A stretch of DNA of 64,000 bases from Ehretia macrophylla (GCA_037974665.1 CM075768.1:58732316-58796315), one strand, 5' to 3'; shown: positions 1-13,270, counted from the first letter of the stretch. Notes: generated by a model from the letters alone, not told the origin. A program made the numbers and translations.

Positions 1-640
1 TTTGATTATAATAAATCGATAATTAATCAATTCATATGAATTTTATTTTTATTTTTCCAAAAAAGTACAAGACATGTTAGATAAAATAGTGCAGTGACAC
101 ATGCATATTATGGTACATTAATAAATATTAAACACAAACTCACACTTAAATAATAATTAGTCAAAAAGACCAAAAAAAGATTGTCTTATTTTTAATTAAT
201 TTTAAAGTATATACAACGGTATCACACTATAATAAAAATTAAAAGAGGGGTCACTCTTTTATCGGTTATGACAAACGGTTCATCACTAACAACAATGCAA
301 GCCCTTCATTATTGCAAGAGACATTTAGTCAATCATGACAGACAAAATACATTTCACTCGAGTATTGTCTTGACCCAAAAAAGAAAAATGTGAGCAACAC
401 ATAACTGTGAGCGATAAATAAAATATTTTTCACTCAATAAATACTTTGACAAAAATAAAAAAAAGTAACACACATGTATACATTTTTCTTTTTATTTTTC
501 AATTCAAGTGAAACTAAAGTTATGTAAACAGTAAAAATCGATCTCAGCACTAACATCCACAGCATACCACTTAATATTTCTTTTGATTCATCACAATAAT
601 TACCACCAACAACACAGCACAGTGACAGCAATCACTCAAC
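1..640. other. AT-rich upstream region of the KH gene
   Basis: No coding signal on either strand; the short open frames have no recognisable product and low complexity. This should hold the promoter of the KH gene that starts at 759, but I see no convincing TATA box at a useful distance. Confidence 0.5.
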
Positions 641-758
641 TCTACGCATCTCTCTCCTCTCTGTGGTAGTCTAGAGAGAGAGATTGGTGGGTGAGTCACA
701 GCCAAACAAGCTTTAAGAAAATCTGGCTGTTGAGAATCTGACGTGGCAGCCGGAGAAG
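641..758 (+). promoter_or_regulatory. Pyrimidine/GA-rich leader of the KH gene
   Basis: A CT-rich stretch at about 646-663 is followed by a GAGAGAGA stretch at about 673-682, directly ahead of the ATG at 759. CT-rich and GA-rich tracts are common in plant core promoters and 5' leaders. The transcription start is inferred, not seen. Confidence 0.35.
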
Positions 759-3700
759 ATGTCGTCCGGCAGGTACATGGCTTACTCGCCCTCTCCCTCC
801 ACCGCCCCTCACTCTCCTCACATCGCCGGTCTCCGCTCCACCGCCGTCACCGAGCAAGAAAAGTACGACCTTTTGACTTTGACTTTTCCTTTTCATTATA
901 GCTGCATATACATACAAATATGAATGCATATATATTCAAGTCGTAAAAACAGTGTCTTATGTTCATACTGTTACTGATAGTAGACCCAAATTGGATCCGA
1001 TCCTCCTGCACCGGGATGGATCGTTACTTATTGTTTAACTTTGTAATTTTTTTTTTCAACTTTTTCTTTTTATGTGCTTGGTTTTAGTTAAGTGATCTCT
1101 GATGATAAGATCCGAGCTTTTAAAGTTTCTGTTTTTATTAATTTTAAGTGTTAATGGAGTATGTAGTGTGATTCAAGCGAGCTACTCTAAGGTTACTAAT
1201 GTAAAAAAGTGAACATTTTTGTGGTTGTTTCTTATGTTGTTGAATTGTTGAGAACCCATTTTTGGTTTTCAATTTCCTGACAAAAAGGGACCTTTTTTTT
1301 AATTTTTTGTGTGATTAGGTGGGGGAAAAATGAAATTAAGAACCAGTTTACTATTTTATTTTTGTATTTAGGCACGTTGTCTATGTAAATTTATTAAAAA
1401 ATGGATCTTTAGTACTTGCATAGGCTGCAAAACATATCACCTTGGTGGTTGTGTTAAATGGTTGATGTGGAAGTTGCTCAAAGATTATGTTTTTCTAGTT
1501 AAAAAATGTTGCTTTAGTTGCTATATGGATTTGTTGAATTACATCTTTGATCATTGCATATCTGCAATGGTGACTTAGTTGATTTATTAATTATAGTTAT
1601 AGTTGAGAGAGTCGCTTGAAGATTCTTCTATGGGTTGAAGGAATTAGCTGTTTTTTATATTAGTGAGCTGTAAGCAAGTGAAGCAAATTAAGGGCATCTT
1701 TGGATTTGTCGGAAAGTGAATGTTCTTTGTGGTATTTTGCATGCACATATGCAGTGCTATAGATTATGATGTGATTTTGTATGCCAGTTTAATTATCTAA
1801 ATTGTTGCTAATACCAAGCATTATGTTTGAAGATCATAGTTTTTACTCGGTAGATGTCAATTTTCCAGATAAGTATTTAGGTATTTTTCTTTTTAAGTTA
1901 CTTATCTTCTAACTTAATTTGTTCTTTCCTCAAATCAAGATTTCTGGACAAATTATACAGATATAAATGCTTTAAAATACTCTCCTTTACGTATATATTA
2001 AAAGGTAAAAGGTGGTGCCAAAATACTGAACATCAACACTGGCAATTGTCTTCTCTTCTTGCATGCGGCTCTTTTTGTCGGTACCGTTCTAATCTTTCTA
2101 AATGTTGACAGGTATCTCTCAGAGTTACTTGCAGAACGTCACAAACTTAGTCCATTTATGCCCGTGCTTCCTCATAGCTATCGCTTGCTGAATCAGGGTA
2201 GGTTGGAATGGCTATTATTTCTCATCTCATATAAGCTTGGCTTCTGTGAGCATGTTGTAGCTTAGGACTATGAAACTGGAATGGACTTTCATTTTTGTTT
2301 CAGTAATATGGGAGCATTTCTCTTGTTTAGCAATGCCTTCCATATCTAGAGTGATCTCTGTGTCCCCGTGAATTAACTGGTAGTATGTCCTTGCATTGCT
2401 TCTTAGGGAGTCTGTTCTACTGATTGACAGACATACACAAAACAGTTTAGGTAGAAAGATATGTATGTGAGGGCACAAAGTTTCTTTGGAAATGAACAAG
2501 TATCTTCTTTTGGTGTTAGCATCGTTTTGTTTGGACAGTACTTATTGCACCAGAAACGAGCCGTCTGATTTGGATTGAAGAAATTGAGGAGAAGCTTCCT
2601 AACCTTAAAAATTGCAATTTTGGCCTCAAAAGTTCATCAAGTGGATTAGTGGCGGTGTTGAGAAATATTTTTCTAGTAAGGAATTGACATATTTTGGATA
2701 TTGAGCATCAATATGCAGTGATGGCCAAGTTTAGGCTTAATCAAGTTCTAACGTCTGCATGGAGAGATGAATTGTCTTCTAATGTATTCTTACCAAGTTT
2801 CACTCTTATCTCTTCATTTAATTCAGGATGGAGGTTCGGTAATTTTTTCCCCTTCTTCCTTTAGAGGCTAAGAGAGTGGGATGCATTCCTGAGTTTTATT
2901 GCTTCGTCCATTTGCAGAGGAGATTTATCACTTATAACCATTGCTTAGAGTTCTGCAGTAGATTTGGCATCTCTAATTGTCTAATATCGTTGGCTGGAGT
3001 TAAGTTACTGGTATCAATTAGCAATCTAACGACTTCCAGAATGTGTTCTTTGAATCTATGAGAAGTTGAAATTATACAATTCGACTTCACTAGTTTTTCT
3101 ATTTCCCATTCTCCCTGGATACATAGTCTGTCATGTTTCCAAAGATTGATTTTAACTAACCAGTGAACCGCCAGTCTTGTCTGTCCATATTGTGGTGACT
3201 GCTAACTGCAAATGCTAACCGGTACATCTTATTCTTGAAAATTGACCTTTTTGAAGCAGAAATTTTGCTTGTAACCACACTATTGGGGAATGCGTCAGTT
3301 TTAGAACAAAGTGGGCTTGAACATGCTAGCCCCCTGGCTTCAGGTGGAATATATTCAAATGGAGGAGCTAATGTGAACAGATGGACATCATCATTTCAAT
3401 CAGAAGTATGGATACTAACCATTAACATAACATCTTGTTTGATCTAATTCATTACTGTCTTTTAGAAGCGTTTCCGACACCATCTTTTCAGTTTTTCATG
3501 CTAACTTGATTACTTCTTGTGAGTGGTTTTAACTGCAAGTTTCACTTCTGTCATGAGCGCTAAATTGAAGCTAACAACATTATGTATGACATATAGATTT
3601 AGATGGGCATACGATTGTCAGAATTTTGCATACATTTGTGGTTTTACTGTATTAATGGACATAACACTAGATATGCCCTAACTTAGCATTATTTTTTTAT

Positions 3701-5765
3701 TATATCTGGGAGGCTGAGACTGAGTACTTTGTATTTTTGAGTGCATGTTATGGTCCTATTGGCAAAAGTTATTTTCTTTATAATTCATGTCGGTGGTAAA
3801 GACGACTTAATTATAGAAACCTAACTGATTGATATTTGAAGCCAACATACTTCTTATTCTATCATAATGCTGACAATTTACGGGGATGCTTTTAGTGCAA
3901 TGTAAAATAGAAACACAGTATGCCATCCAGTTATTGATGTGCATGGAACGCATAACTATGAACTGGTGTAATATCATTCTTAAGCATCACATTTAAGGTC
4001 AAACCATTGATTTGCAAGTATCATGAAGCGTTTGGTATTTTTGTGAGGCAAGTTGTTGAGATTGCCTTTTATGGAATGCCATTTAGAACCATCTGATGCT
4101 CTCTGCGCATTTCAATACATAAATGTTTTTTGAGGTTGTCACTAATTTCACCCTGCATATCCAGGATCTGTAGTATCCTCTTATCCTGCTTGCAGGTTGT
4201 GAGGATCAACGAGGTGTCTATGCAGTATTCCTCATGGATGCTGTTTTTCTAACTGTGTTAGTTATGGTATGCAGATTTCAGGTTTAATGCAGCCTTCATC
4301 CGCTCAGAATTGGCTTGGTTCTCAAGGTAGCTCCTCAGGTCTTATAGTGAAGAGAACAATCAGGGTTGATATTCCTGTGGATCAATATCCTAATGTAAGA
4401 GTCCTATACGTTCTTCCATTTTCTCGATGTCATTACTCATTATGCTGTGTTTAGTGCTTAAATTTATGGTCGGAAACACATTAATGCAGTTCAATTTTGT
4501 CGGGCGCCTTCTTGGTCCTAGAGGGAACTCTCTTAAGCGAGTTGAAGCAAGTACTGATTGCCGTGTTCTGATCAGAGGTCGTGGAAGCATCAAAGAGCCG
4601 GTCAAAGTAATAATAACTCATCGCTTCTTAAGTTTTGCTGGTTCATTTGATGTACTTTATATGATACTAATATTTGCATGAGTCGCTATCTGAATAGTGA
4701 CTAGAAAGCTGCTACATTAGTCTATCTTTCAAATTTTATACGTCTTTTAAGCTATTGGTGCATTTTAGACTCAACTTTTGACTACATGGTTGTTGTATTA
4801 TCACATCATGCAGTTCTTTTTGGATACTTCGAAAGAGTCAAAAAGAGAAAACTTCTAAAGAACTTGTTAAACTGGATTCCAATACATGCATTGACACTCT
4901 GTAGTGAAGACCTTTAACGTTTATTATACTCTTTTACCATTCACTTCAACTTTTCACACATTACGTAAAGTTTTTGCCTTGCCATTTTTTTCCTTCTCAT
5001 AATATTTAGATTATCTGTGACTTCTCCTATAAATCATAAGGAATATAATCTTTAACCCTAGTCTCCATCATGATATAGGGATTTGACAAGGGTATTATAG
5101 TTTCAAATATATGGAAAGTCTTAAGTTAAAGCTGAATAAGAAGATAGATTGAGACCATGCGTTTCTCCAGCAGTTGGAATGGAGCCTAAATCACTATTTT
5201 TTCATGTTATATTGTTTTCTTTTCTCAGGTTTGAGTTGTCTATCTATTTGATATTTTGGTATCCTCTTTCTAAGATACTAATATTCTTATCTAATTTTTA
5301 CCAAATAATAATCGCAAATCCGTTCATTTAGTAACCTCTCATCCAATGCAACCTTACGACTTATTGCAGGAAGAGATGATGAGAGGCAAACCTGGATATG
5401 AGCACCTGAACGAACCCCTTCATCTACTTGTTGAAGCAGAACTGCCCGTTGAGATAATAGATGCTCGGCTGATGCAAGCACGTGAGATACTTGAAGATTT
5501 GCTCAAGCCTATGGTATTTGTTCTTCTTTAAAAAAGAGTTCATGGAAGTGACAGTGAACTAATCTCATTATGTTGCTAACGGGTCAGCATGCTTGTGTTT
5601 CTTCCCTTAATGCAGGATGAGTCTCAGGATTTCTACAAGAAACAGCAGCTGAGAGAGCTTGCAGTGCTTAATGGTACACTTCGTGAAGAAGGCTCTCAAA
5701 TGTCGGGTTCTGTCTCCCCATTCCACAACAGCCTTGGTATGAAGAGGGCCAAGACTAGGGGGTAA
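759..5765 (+). CDS. KH domain RNA-binding protein, QUAKING/STAR type
   Basis: Seven coding exons: 759-862, 2112-2197, 3260-3405, 4275-4394, 4490-4606, 5370-5513, 5616-5765. They total 867 nt, giving 288 aa, all with GT-AG borders and a continuous frame. The protein starts [21 protein letters not shown]1-like region ([20 protein letters not shown]) covers about residues 35-54, and one KH domain about 138-222. The GxxG loop reads GPRG near residue 161, inside [19 protein letters not shown]. The C-terminus ends [11 protein letters not shown]. Length and motifs match the Arabidopsis At5g56140/At4g26480 class. STAR proteins bind single-stranded RNA and act in splicing and mRNA fate; a nuclear role is inferred from the family. 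The neighbour on the opposite strand is a CML21-type gene, converging. Confidence 0.95.
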
Positions 5766-6620
5766 TCTGCCTTTACTAGTGGTCATTTAAAGCTTAGTTG
5801 TTCCTCAATGCGATGGAACAGCAGTTCCCACACCACGGATGTTGCTGTGCCAGCCGATGCTTCCACCTGCCATTGGGGCACTGGCACAATTATCAGCCAG
5901 TTCCAACTTGCGTCTATATGATATGAGGTGTGTTTCTGTTTCTCTTGGGGGAGGTTTAGTGTCCGCGTACATTAGTAATGCGCCATTGTGGTCTTGGTTT
6001 CTGCTTCTATTTGTTGCTCTAAGCAGTTCGATACAACGTTCCACTGTCCTATTATTCATTCACTGTATACGTAAGCGAGCCGAGGCTATCTACCCTAATG
6101 CTTGTGATGTGGGAAGGTGTGTTTTGTACGAAATGTAGTAGTAGTATTTCAGATTTCTGAAAGAAAGATTCTTAATTAGCATAACCCCCTGATATGTTGG
6201 TATTCTTTCAAGTTCTCTTGGTTCTCATCATTATTTTCCCTTTTCTTTTCCATTCTATCGAGCAGACACAATTTTTACTGGGTTATGTGTGTATTTTTTC
6301 GGGAACTGCCCTCGACAGGAATAATTGACCTCATTGGATCCATATACCAATTCCATCAAGTGAGATAAAGCTTAGTTTTGTATGATTTATGCGTCTATTA
6401 CTTCCGGCATTATCTTTGTAGATGCCTCTACGCACTACCGCCATTTGCCTATCAGATCATGATATGTTCAAAAATGAGATTTGATCCTTAGGCCCTTCCA
6501 TCTCAGACTGCCTGTTGGTTAGCACTAAGTGTGCTCTGACCTGAGTAGCATGACACGTGGAATCCTGTGTGAATCAATAAAGATCACTTCGCAAGGCCTG
6601 GCTGACCTATAACGAAGTAG
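5766..6620 (+). other. 3' UTR and downstream region of the KH gene
   Basis: Non-coding sequence after the TAA at 5763-5765. An AATAAA-like stretch (caataaaga) lies near 6574. The true cleavage site is unknown. The 99-residue open frame at 5839-6138 has no family likeness and is treated as UTR. Confidence 0.4.
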
Positions 6621-7401
6621 TACCATATGAGGAGATCAAGCTGGAAAATCACCCGCGTCTCAAGAGTTTCTGGTGTTGGAGAAATTTGAAAATTTCAAGC
6701 ATCCTCGCACAATATCTCTGTAACAATTCAGTTTAATTACTAGTTTGTCAACATATTAAGATTAATCAACTAGTCTAAATTGTTTAAACTAGTGATGACG
6801 GTAGTATAGTGCCCATTTTAGTCCAACCATATATTCTTTACATAACCAATGTGAGATGGAATATTGCAATCTTTATCTTTGCTTTCCTAGTTAGCTAGTC
6901 CCATTATACTTCTGTCTTTAGTCTTCGACAGGTCAAGTCACTATTACTTGACTTAGAGAGGTGAACTTCTGGGAAAAGAAAAGTGTGCGTGCTACATATT
7001 AGCGAGTCATGACCACCATATTCCAAGACATGATGCACAAAGAGATCGAGGACAACGCCAACGATCCAAATAGCTTCCTTACCCTTACTGTAGTCATTGG
7101 AAGAGGACATTCTTGTTTGCTTCAAAGAAAAACTTGGCATAAGTAGTCCAGAAAGTACATAATTGACGTTAAACATCTTAGCACCATTTCTAGTGCTAAA
7201 CCAATGAACGAGCTGAGCCGATAGAGTAAAAAGTTCTACACAGTCTATGTACAGAAAAAACTAAAAAGCAGGCATGAAATGGCCACAAATTAATGTCAAT
7301 TATTGTGTTATAGAAGAAATTTATCTGAGTTCTCACGCGAAACTGCATCTGTTCCTGGATATTGGTGCATAAGGCAATGGAGATGCTTGGGGAAGTTAGC
7401 A
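6621..7401. other. Region between two convergent genes
   Basis: Holds the 3' ends of the KH gene (+) and the CML gene (-). The minus-strand open frame at 6904-7176 shows no domain and is probably downstream or 3' UTR sequence of the CML gene. Confidence 0.4.
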
Positions 7402-8800
7402 TCACGCATTCTCATCGCCTTCTCCATCCTCGTCCTCAATTCCTACCCAACGCGTGAAAGCGAAAAGAAACTCCTTGAAGTTCACCGTTCCATTTTTGTC
7501 CCAGTCCATCTCTTCTGCAATGAGCAAGACAAATGTATTCAGTGCTTCAATGTGTGTCAATCATAAACAGTTGGCCAAAGCAACTATTTGCATGGTTGGA
7601 ATAGTGTCCCAACATGTATATGTCAGATCGAATGCATGGCTTCACTACTTCCATGACCAATTTGTCTATCTACTCAAAGAAAAGATACATGACTTTGTTT
7701 ATAGACCAAAGCAAATCAAACTAAGACTTATCCCATTAAGTAGGATTGATTAAAGCCATCTCCAACAACTTCTCTATTTTTCTCCTTACATGTAGGAAAT
7801 TTTGACAATTTCTCTACATATAGAGATTTTCTATTTTAGTTTAACTCCAACAAATTTCCTACATTATGATTTTAGGAAATCCCTATTTCAGTGTCACTCC
7901 AGCCGTTTTTCTATTTTAGGGAATCTTTATTTTTATTTTACTCGAAAATCTCCCCTACATATTATTTTTAATTAAAATTTGTAATTAAATCAATTTGATA
8001 TCTTAAACTGTATTTTAAAAGATTACAACTAAAGCCAAATTGTAATTAATAAAATTTCATAATTTAATTTAGAATTAAACAAAGGAGAAATAATAGTAAT
8101 ATGTAATTAGTCATGCCAAACAATTAATAAAATTAGATAAACAAAGTTACAATTAAAAAAAGTTAGTCATGCCAAACAGTAATTCATAACATTAGAATAT
8201 CTAAATTGCAATTAGATTAAAATTCTAACCCTAAAACTACATTATGTATAACCCATCCCCATTTTCCTTTTTCATCTACTGTCTATAAACGCTTCATCTT
8301 CTCCCCACCCCATATCCATATCCGAAACACATACAACCCACCCCACCTCCACCCCCTTCATCTCTATGTCAGACGGTGGTGCTGCCACCACCACCCACCT
8401 ATTTGGTGGTCTCGCTCCTTCCACCACCATGCTACCACCACCACCCCACCACCATAACGACCCATCACCACTCCACAACCGCAGTAAAGCCTATTGTTGT
8501 TCTTTTTTGCTGATTTCTTTTTTTTTTTACTTTATGGATATAGAACTTTTTTTTGCTGATTTTTTTTGAAGATAAAACTTGTTTTGCTGATTTTTTTCTT
8601 AAAAAAAAAATTTACCTAGGGTTTTTTATTTCTGCTTCCGTGGATTGATCTTTTATTTTAACAAATTTGGGTGTATTTTTTTGGTTGAATATGGATGTGT
8701 GATTGAAGCACACTTGATCTGCATTTATGTAAACACAGATCAAGTGTGTCTCCAACGGTCATATTTCTGACCATTGGAGACATTTTTTGTTTTTGGATGC

Positions 8801-8840
<40 letters not shown>

Positions 8841-10493
8841 GTCAAATCATTTTCAGAATGGTTTAGGGGATGAATTCAGCATCTCCACCTGAGGAGATGC
8901 TGAAAAGTGAATGTAGGGAGAATCCTAGAGAACCTTTTATGCTGAAAAGTGAATGTAGGAAGAATCTTAGAGAACCTGTTGGAGATATTCATCTCCGACT
9001 TATTCCGTAGGGTAAAATGAGTTTTACATATCCTGGCCTTGACACCAGAATCGAAGTTTGTGTACTACGGGGAGAGAGAGAGGGAGGGAGGAAGAGGGAA
9101 CTAACCAAATCTTTTCATAGCTATTTGTCCAGAGGATCGTTCTCCTGTCTCGTTTATCGCTTCAATCATTTCATTCTTGCTGACATGTCCATCTTTGTTT
9201 TTGTCCAGAAACACAAACGCATCAACTAATGTTTCAAATGTGGCCTCAAGATTTGGCATTCCCATTCGCGATTTCTATCAATGTCAAGGAATATAGTAGA
9301 ATCTTGACGATGGAGGGGGAGATACTAACATTAAGGAACGCATACTTGAGTCATCATAGTGACTTCTGGAGATATAACAAATACATTGAAAATGATTTAA
9401 CAACAAAGAAATGGATATTTCAACATTTTCTCTGATACTACGTAGAGATGCTTTTCATGTAAGCAGATGTAAGAAAACTGTGATATAGCGCAACGACATG
9501 ATCAGCTTTTAGGATCACATTAATTTGAAAATTTTATATACAGGGTGTGTTAAAATGCAATTATATGTATTTTACTTCTCCTTGTCAAATTGTACAGAAA
9601 CTGTGAGATTCTATAAATTGTGTTAGTGAAAACCATTTTAAACGAAAAGAACAGAACGAATATGAATATTCAGGATACAGCATGTAGTGCAGCAGGATCA
9701 TCCTTGAGAAGATAGACAAGGCAAAGAAGAACAATGAATTCATTGAAGTTCATTCCCATATCCTTGTTGATATCACATGCCTTGAAGAGATCATCGATTT
9801 CCTCATTAGTAAAGATAATCTCAAGCTTGCGAAAACAGTGTTTTAGCTCCTGTGGGTCGATGGCACCATTTCCATCCTCGTCTATAAACAATACCAGACA
9901 TCAAATCACAATTGTTTTTTTGATAAATAATAATCATAAAAACAATTAAAACAAACTAACTCGTGGTACTTTTTGTTGGGTTGGGATGGACAAGACAAGA
10001 AATTGAAGATTTGGTGAACACCCAAATTCATCAATCGATGCTTTAGCATATTCTTATTGGATGCAAAAACATATCCTTTCACTAGACAGAGGAATATGGT
10101 TCATGTAATGAAAGCAGTTTCTCGAAATCTGCCGATTTCAGGATGAATAAGTCAGGTTTAAGCTATATCAGCCAATCTTTTGACAATGTGTACGGAAATT
10201 TTGGAATAAGAACATAAACCTGCTTCCTTATTATGTATCTTAGTATGAAGCCATAACTTTGAACATCTGTTGTTTGATGGTGCTTCAAGGTACCTACCAA
10301 ATTCCTCAAATGTTTTTTTGCATTTTCTTAAGCTCTCATCAATTTTCGGGAACTTCAATATTATGCTGTTAAATGATTTCATGGAACTTCCTTCAGTTTC
10401 TCTTCGACGCATAGCCTCATTTATCTTTGCCTCGAGCTTCGTCTCTGTTGCCCGTGCTGTGGGAGATTCACTTTTACCTAATGCACCTCCCAT
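7402..10493 (-). CDS. Calmodulin-like EF-hand protein, CML21 type
   Basis: Four coding exons on the minus strand: 10493-10298, 9881-9679, 9274-9106, 7514-7402. They total 681 nt, giving 226 aa with clean GT-AG borders. The N-terminus is MGGALGKSES. Gly2 could be myristoylated, though residue 6 is not the usual Ser/Thr. There are four EF-hand loops: DEDGNGAIDPQE (canonical), DINKDMGMNFNE (Met at loop position 6 where Gly is usual), DKNKDGHVSKNE and DWDKNGTVNFKE (both canonical). The C-terminus is acidic (GIEDEDGEGDEN). Family knowledge: a Ca2+ sensor resembling Arabidopsis CML21 (At4g26470). Intron 3 (7515-9105) has been enlarged by a 1.2-kb transposon. A leader intron just upstream of the ATG is likely, because the adjacent minus sequence (10497-10700) has a branch/acceptor-like layout. 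Confidence 0.93.
8803..8837. repeat. Poly(T) tract of 35
   Basis: Uninterrupted run of T inside the intronic transposon; on the CML-sense strand it reads as poly(A). Confidence 0.95.
8898..8978. repeat. Two-copy 43-bp subterminal tandem repeat
   Basis: The motif gctgaaaagtgaatgtagg is followed by a GAATC(C/T)TAGAGAACC tail and occurs at 8898 and again at 8941. It sits just inside the right end of the transposon, as subterminal repeats often do. Confidence 0.75.
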
Positions 10494-10496
10494 CAG

Positions 10497-11440
10497 TTAC
10501 CTCGACAATATCAGATCAGCAGATAGGGCCTGGATGAAAATGACAATAGGGGAGTTCAAAATAAGTCTGAACAACTGCGTGACACAAAAAATGAAAACAT
10601 CATAAAACATTTGTACGAAAAAGAATCTGAAGTCTGCCGATAAACTGCTCCAGGCCAATCCCTCATCGAATTTTGTTGATAAAGTCATGTGTGATCTTTC
10701 TAATGGAACTGAATTAAATTTTTAACTTTTTTACTTCATTTTACAAGTTCCATTAATTGGTATAGAGTATCAAAACTAGGTGAGTTATTGAGTGGCATAC
10801 GGCAAGTAATACTCTTTGATTCGACTCTTACTCCCAAATCCCATTGGTTTCAACTTTCATTGCACCAAACCAACAGCAGGTGTCAAACTAGTTCACAAAT
10901 ATGAATTCTATTAATCTTGCTCCTTTGATAAGACCACATGAACCCCTGCCCCACTCCTTTACATTCATAACAGTTACCATCTGAACCTTGCATCAGATTG
11001 GATGAGTTCTTCAGTTTGAAACACTTCGGCCAAGTATCCTACAAAGAGACTCCCGAGAGCCACACTCAGATCACTTCTAGAATGGATGGTCTCAAAAGAT
11101 CAAGTACAAACATCCCTGTTTTGCTCCTCTCTTTTATTTACTTACAAGAAAGAATGAAATAAACCATATGAGACAAAGAGAACAAAAACACTTCCAAATT
11201 CTTCTTCTTTATAATTTCTTTTTAAGCTTTCACAAATTATAACTACCATTATGACTGATTTGCAGCTAGCAAATACTTGAAGTTAATTACCACCCTATTG
11301 TATAGCACAATTAGCAAGATTTCAAACACCAACACAAACAAATACATAGTAACATATACATACACACAGGAACCAAGAATCATCAACAATTATGACAGAA
11401 TCTTAACAAGGGTAAAGAAATGAAAGAGACAACTCCAAGA
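10497..11440 (-). other. Upstream region of the CML21-type gene
   Basis: Leader and promoter region for the minus-strand CML gene. A 63-codon open frame (10688-10497, minus) stops three bases before the CML start. It is hydrophobic and unlike known proteins, and probably lies in a leader intron or UTR. No TATA box could be assigned with confidence. Confidence 0.4.
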
Positions 11441-11443
11441 GAT

Positions 11444-11640
11444 TATTAGTCTAGTGATGGAGCGGTTAGAGTATGCAAGAAACTTCTTCATGTTTCATAA
11501 TATTTGAATCAGAGGTTATTTTACGTTCTCGATAAACCTTACACCTAACCCGAGTACAACCCTTTTGCACATGTCCAAATTAGATTACTATTCAATCCGT
11601 TCGAACTAATATCAGTTACACCACTCACATGTAACACCCA
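11444..11640 (+). repeat. tRNA-derived SINE-like remnant
   Basis: A box-A-like segment tagtctagtgatggagcgg (about 11446-11464) is followed about 50 bp later by a box-B-like tttgaatcagagg. The distance and motif order fit a tRNA-derived SINE head. The tail is degraded and I see no target duplication. Confidence 0.4.
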
Positions 11641-12780
11641 TTTTTCATCTCACGGACTGAAATTAGTCTGAACCGATTGGAGAGTTTTTTGTCCGAATTT
11701 AGACCTGAGCTTAGAGGGCCTTGCCAAGATGTTCATAACATGGAAAAAACCAAGAAAAAGATATGCAAAACTGAGAATCTAACCTTAGCTTTTGAAGAAA
11801 TCCAAAAAGAGTCGGAAAAAAACAGGACCCTTTTCAGCTGAAAAAGCTCAACCAATATTCAAGTGCACATATCTGAAAAGTACCAAGAAACAACACTCAA
11901 CACTTTTTTGCAGAGGCTTAAACTCATTCCAGCTAGCTAAGATATGAGAATCCAATTACATCAACCAATATAATTTATTTGTTTTTACAGAAATGATGAG
12001 GAAGTGGTGGGAGTTCATAACCAAGATTTGTGCTGCACCCAACACGTATCACTACTGGTCTTTGCTTCATTATCTCTACTTTTCTTTACGCACCCAAAAT
12101 TACAATTCTAACCATCGTGGCTACAATTAATGTTTGTTGTTTTATCTTTTTTGTGTAACCAAAAAATATTATAGTGTGCCGTGCACTCTAACGTATGTTT
12201 CAAGTTAATTTAGAATTAAGAAACATTTATAATTCAGAACTAGATAATATTTATGGTAGAGTGCAGAATTAAAGTTATAATTTTTACCATGATAAGTAGC
12301 TATCAACTCCATCTGTGTCGCGCATTGTATTCTTAGCATTGTCAATTCTAAATTCAGATAAAAGATAAAGGTTGATTTAGGTAGTCAACTGCCGTCAAAT
12401 TTCTTTATATGTAAGATATCATTTTATTTAACCAAAAAAAAAAAAAGACTTTATTCCCTAACTAACAAAAGAAATGATTCTCGATATATATAAATAATAT
12501 CTATAAATTTATATAATTGATTCTACCTAATTAAAAAAATACTCACTTTAATTTTGTTTGACTTTAAATATCTATCCAATTACTCTACTCTAACTTTTTT
12601 TTTTCCCTTGTCGGACTCTTAACCTCGTAAAATCTAGCTATCATAGTCCACCACGATCATGCCATTTCCTTTTTCTATTTTTTTTTTCTCTTATTTTGGT
12701 CCAAGAATACATCTTCATGTCATCATTCACCATATTGCATAGACATGGAGTGCATAATGGTTGCTTAGCAAAGAAATGGT
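11641..12780. other. Intergenic, nothing recognised
   Basis: AT-rich sequence without coding frames or clear repeats beyond short A/T runs. Confidence 0.6.
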
Positions 12781-13270
12781 GTACATCGTTAGATAATCTA
12801 TTGTGTCATATAAATAAATTTGGATTTTTAAAACTAATATATATAATATTTTGAGTTACTCTATTTAACACTATTTAATTTTAAAATAGAATTTTAGATT
12901 ATTTAGACTATGTTAATTAATTAATTATGGGCACATGAGGATCGAGAAGGTATTGGAGAACCTGACACTAACTGGTTTTAGAATGAGACCTCAGGTTATG
13001 TATCATGGCATCAGAGCTGGATTTTGATATGTAATTTTCAAATTTGTTATTTTTGTACCATGTCATTTATTATTGTGTATTCAACAAGTGTATTTATTTG
13101 ACAACGTCAATCAATTAATTATGGATCACGTGAAGGAGATGTCAGAGATTATAATTATCTCACGTAGATAATAGAGATTTGAATTGTCTTACATAAATAA
13201 ATCAAAACTTTCAAGACTATTATATAAGATTTGGAATATTTCACTTAACACCGAATATAATTCACATTTT
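12781..13270 (+). mobile_element. Degraded LTR fragments with a Met-tRNA primer-site-like sequence
   Basis: The sequence atggcatcagagctgg at about 13007-13022 resembles the primer-binding site complementary to initiator Met tRNA (TGGTATCAGAGC) found after many plant LTRs. Related AT-rich blocks on both sides (about 12800-12900 and 13180-13260, sharing the catataaataaat and acttaacacc patterns) look like decayed LTR pieces. No coding remains. Confidence 0.4.

Larger units (their letters stand above)
7757..8988. mobile_element. Non-autonomous inverted-repeat DNA transposon in CML intron 3
   Basis: The left end begins ccatctccaacaacttctct. The right end (about 8969-8988) reads agagaacctgttggagat, whose reverse complement matches the left end with two mismatches. 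The core is AT-rich with a strand-asymmetric C-rich patch (about 8300-8480) rich in CCACCA, followed by T-runs. No transposase frame. The superfamily is not certain and I see no clear target duplication. It lies wholly inside an intron and leaves splice sites intact. Confidence 0.65.
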
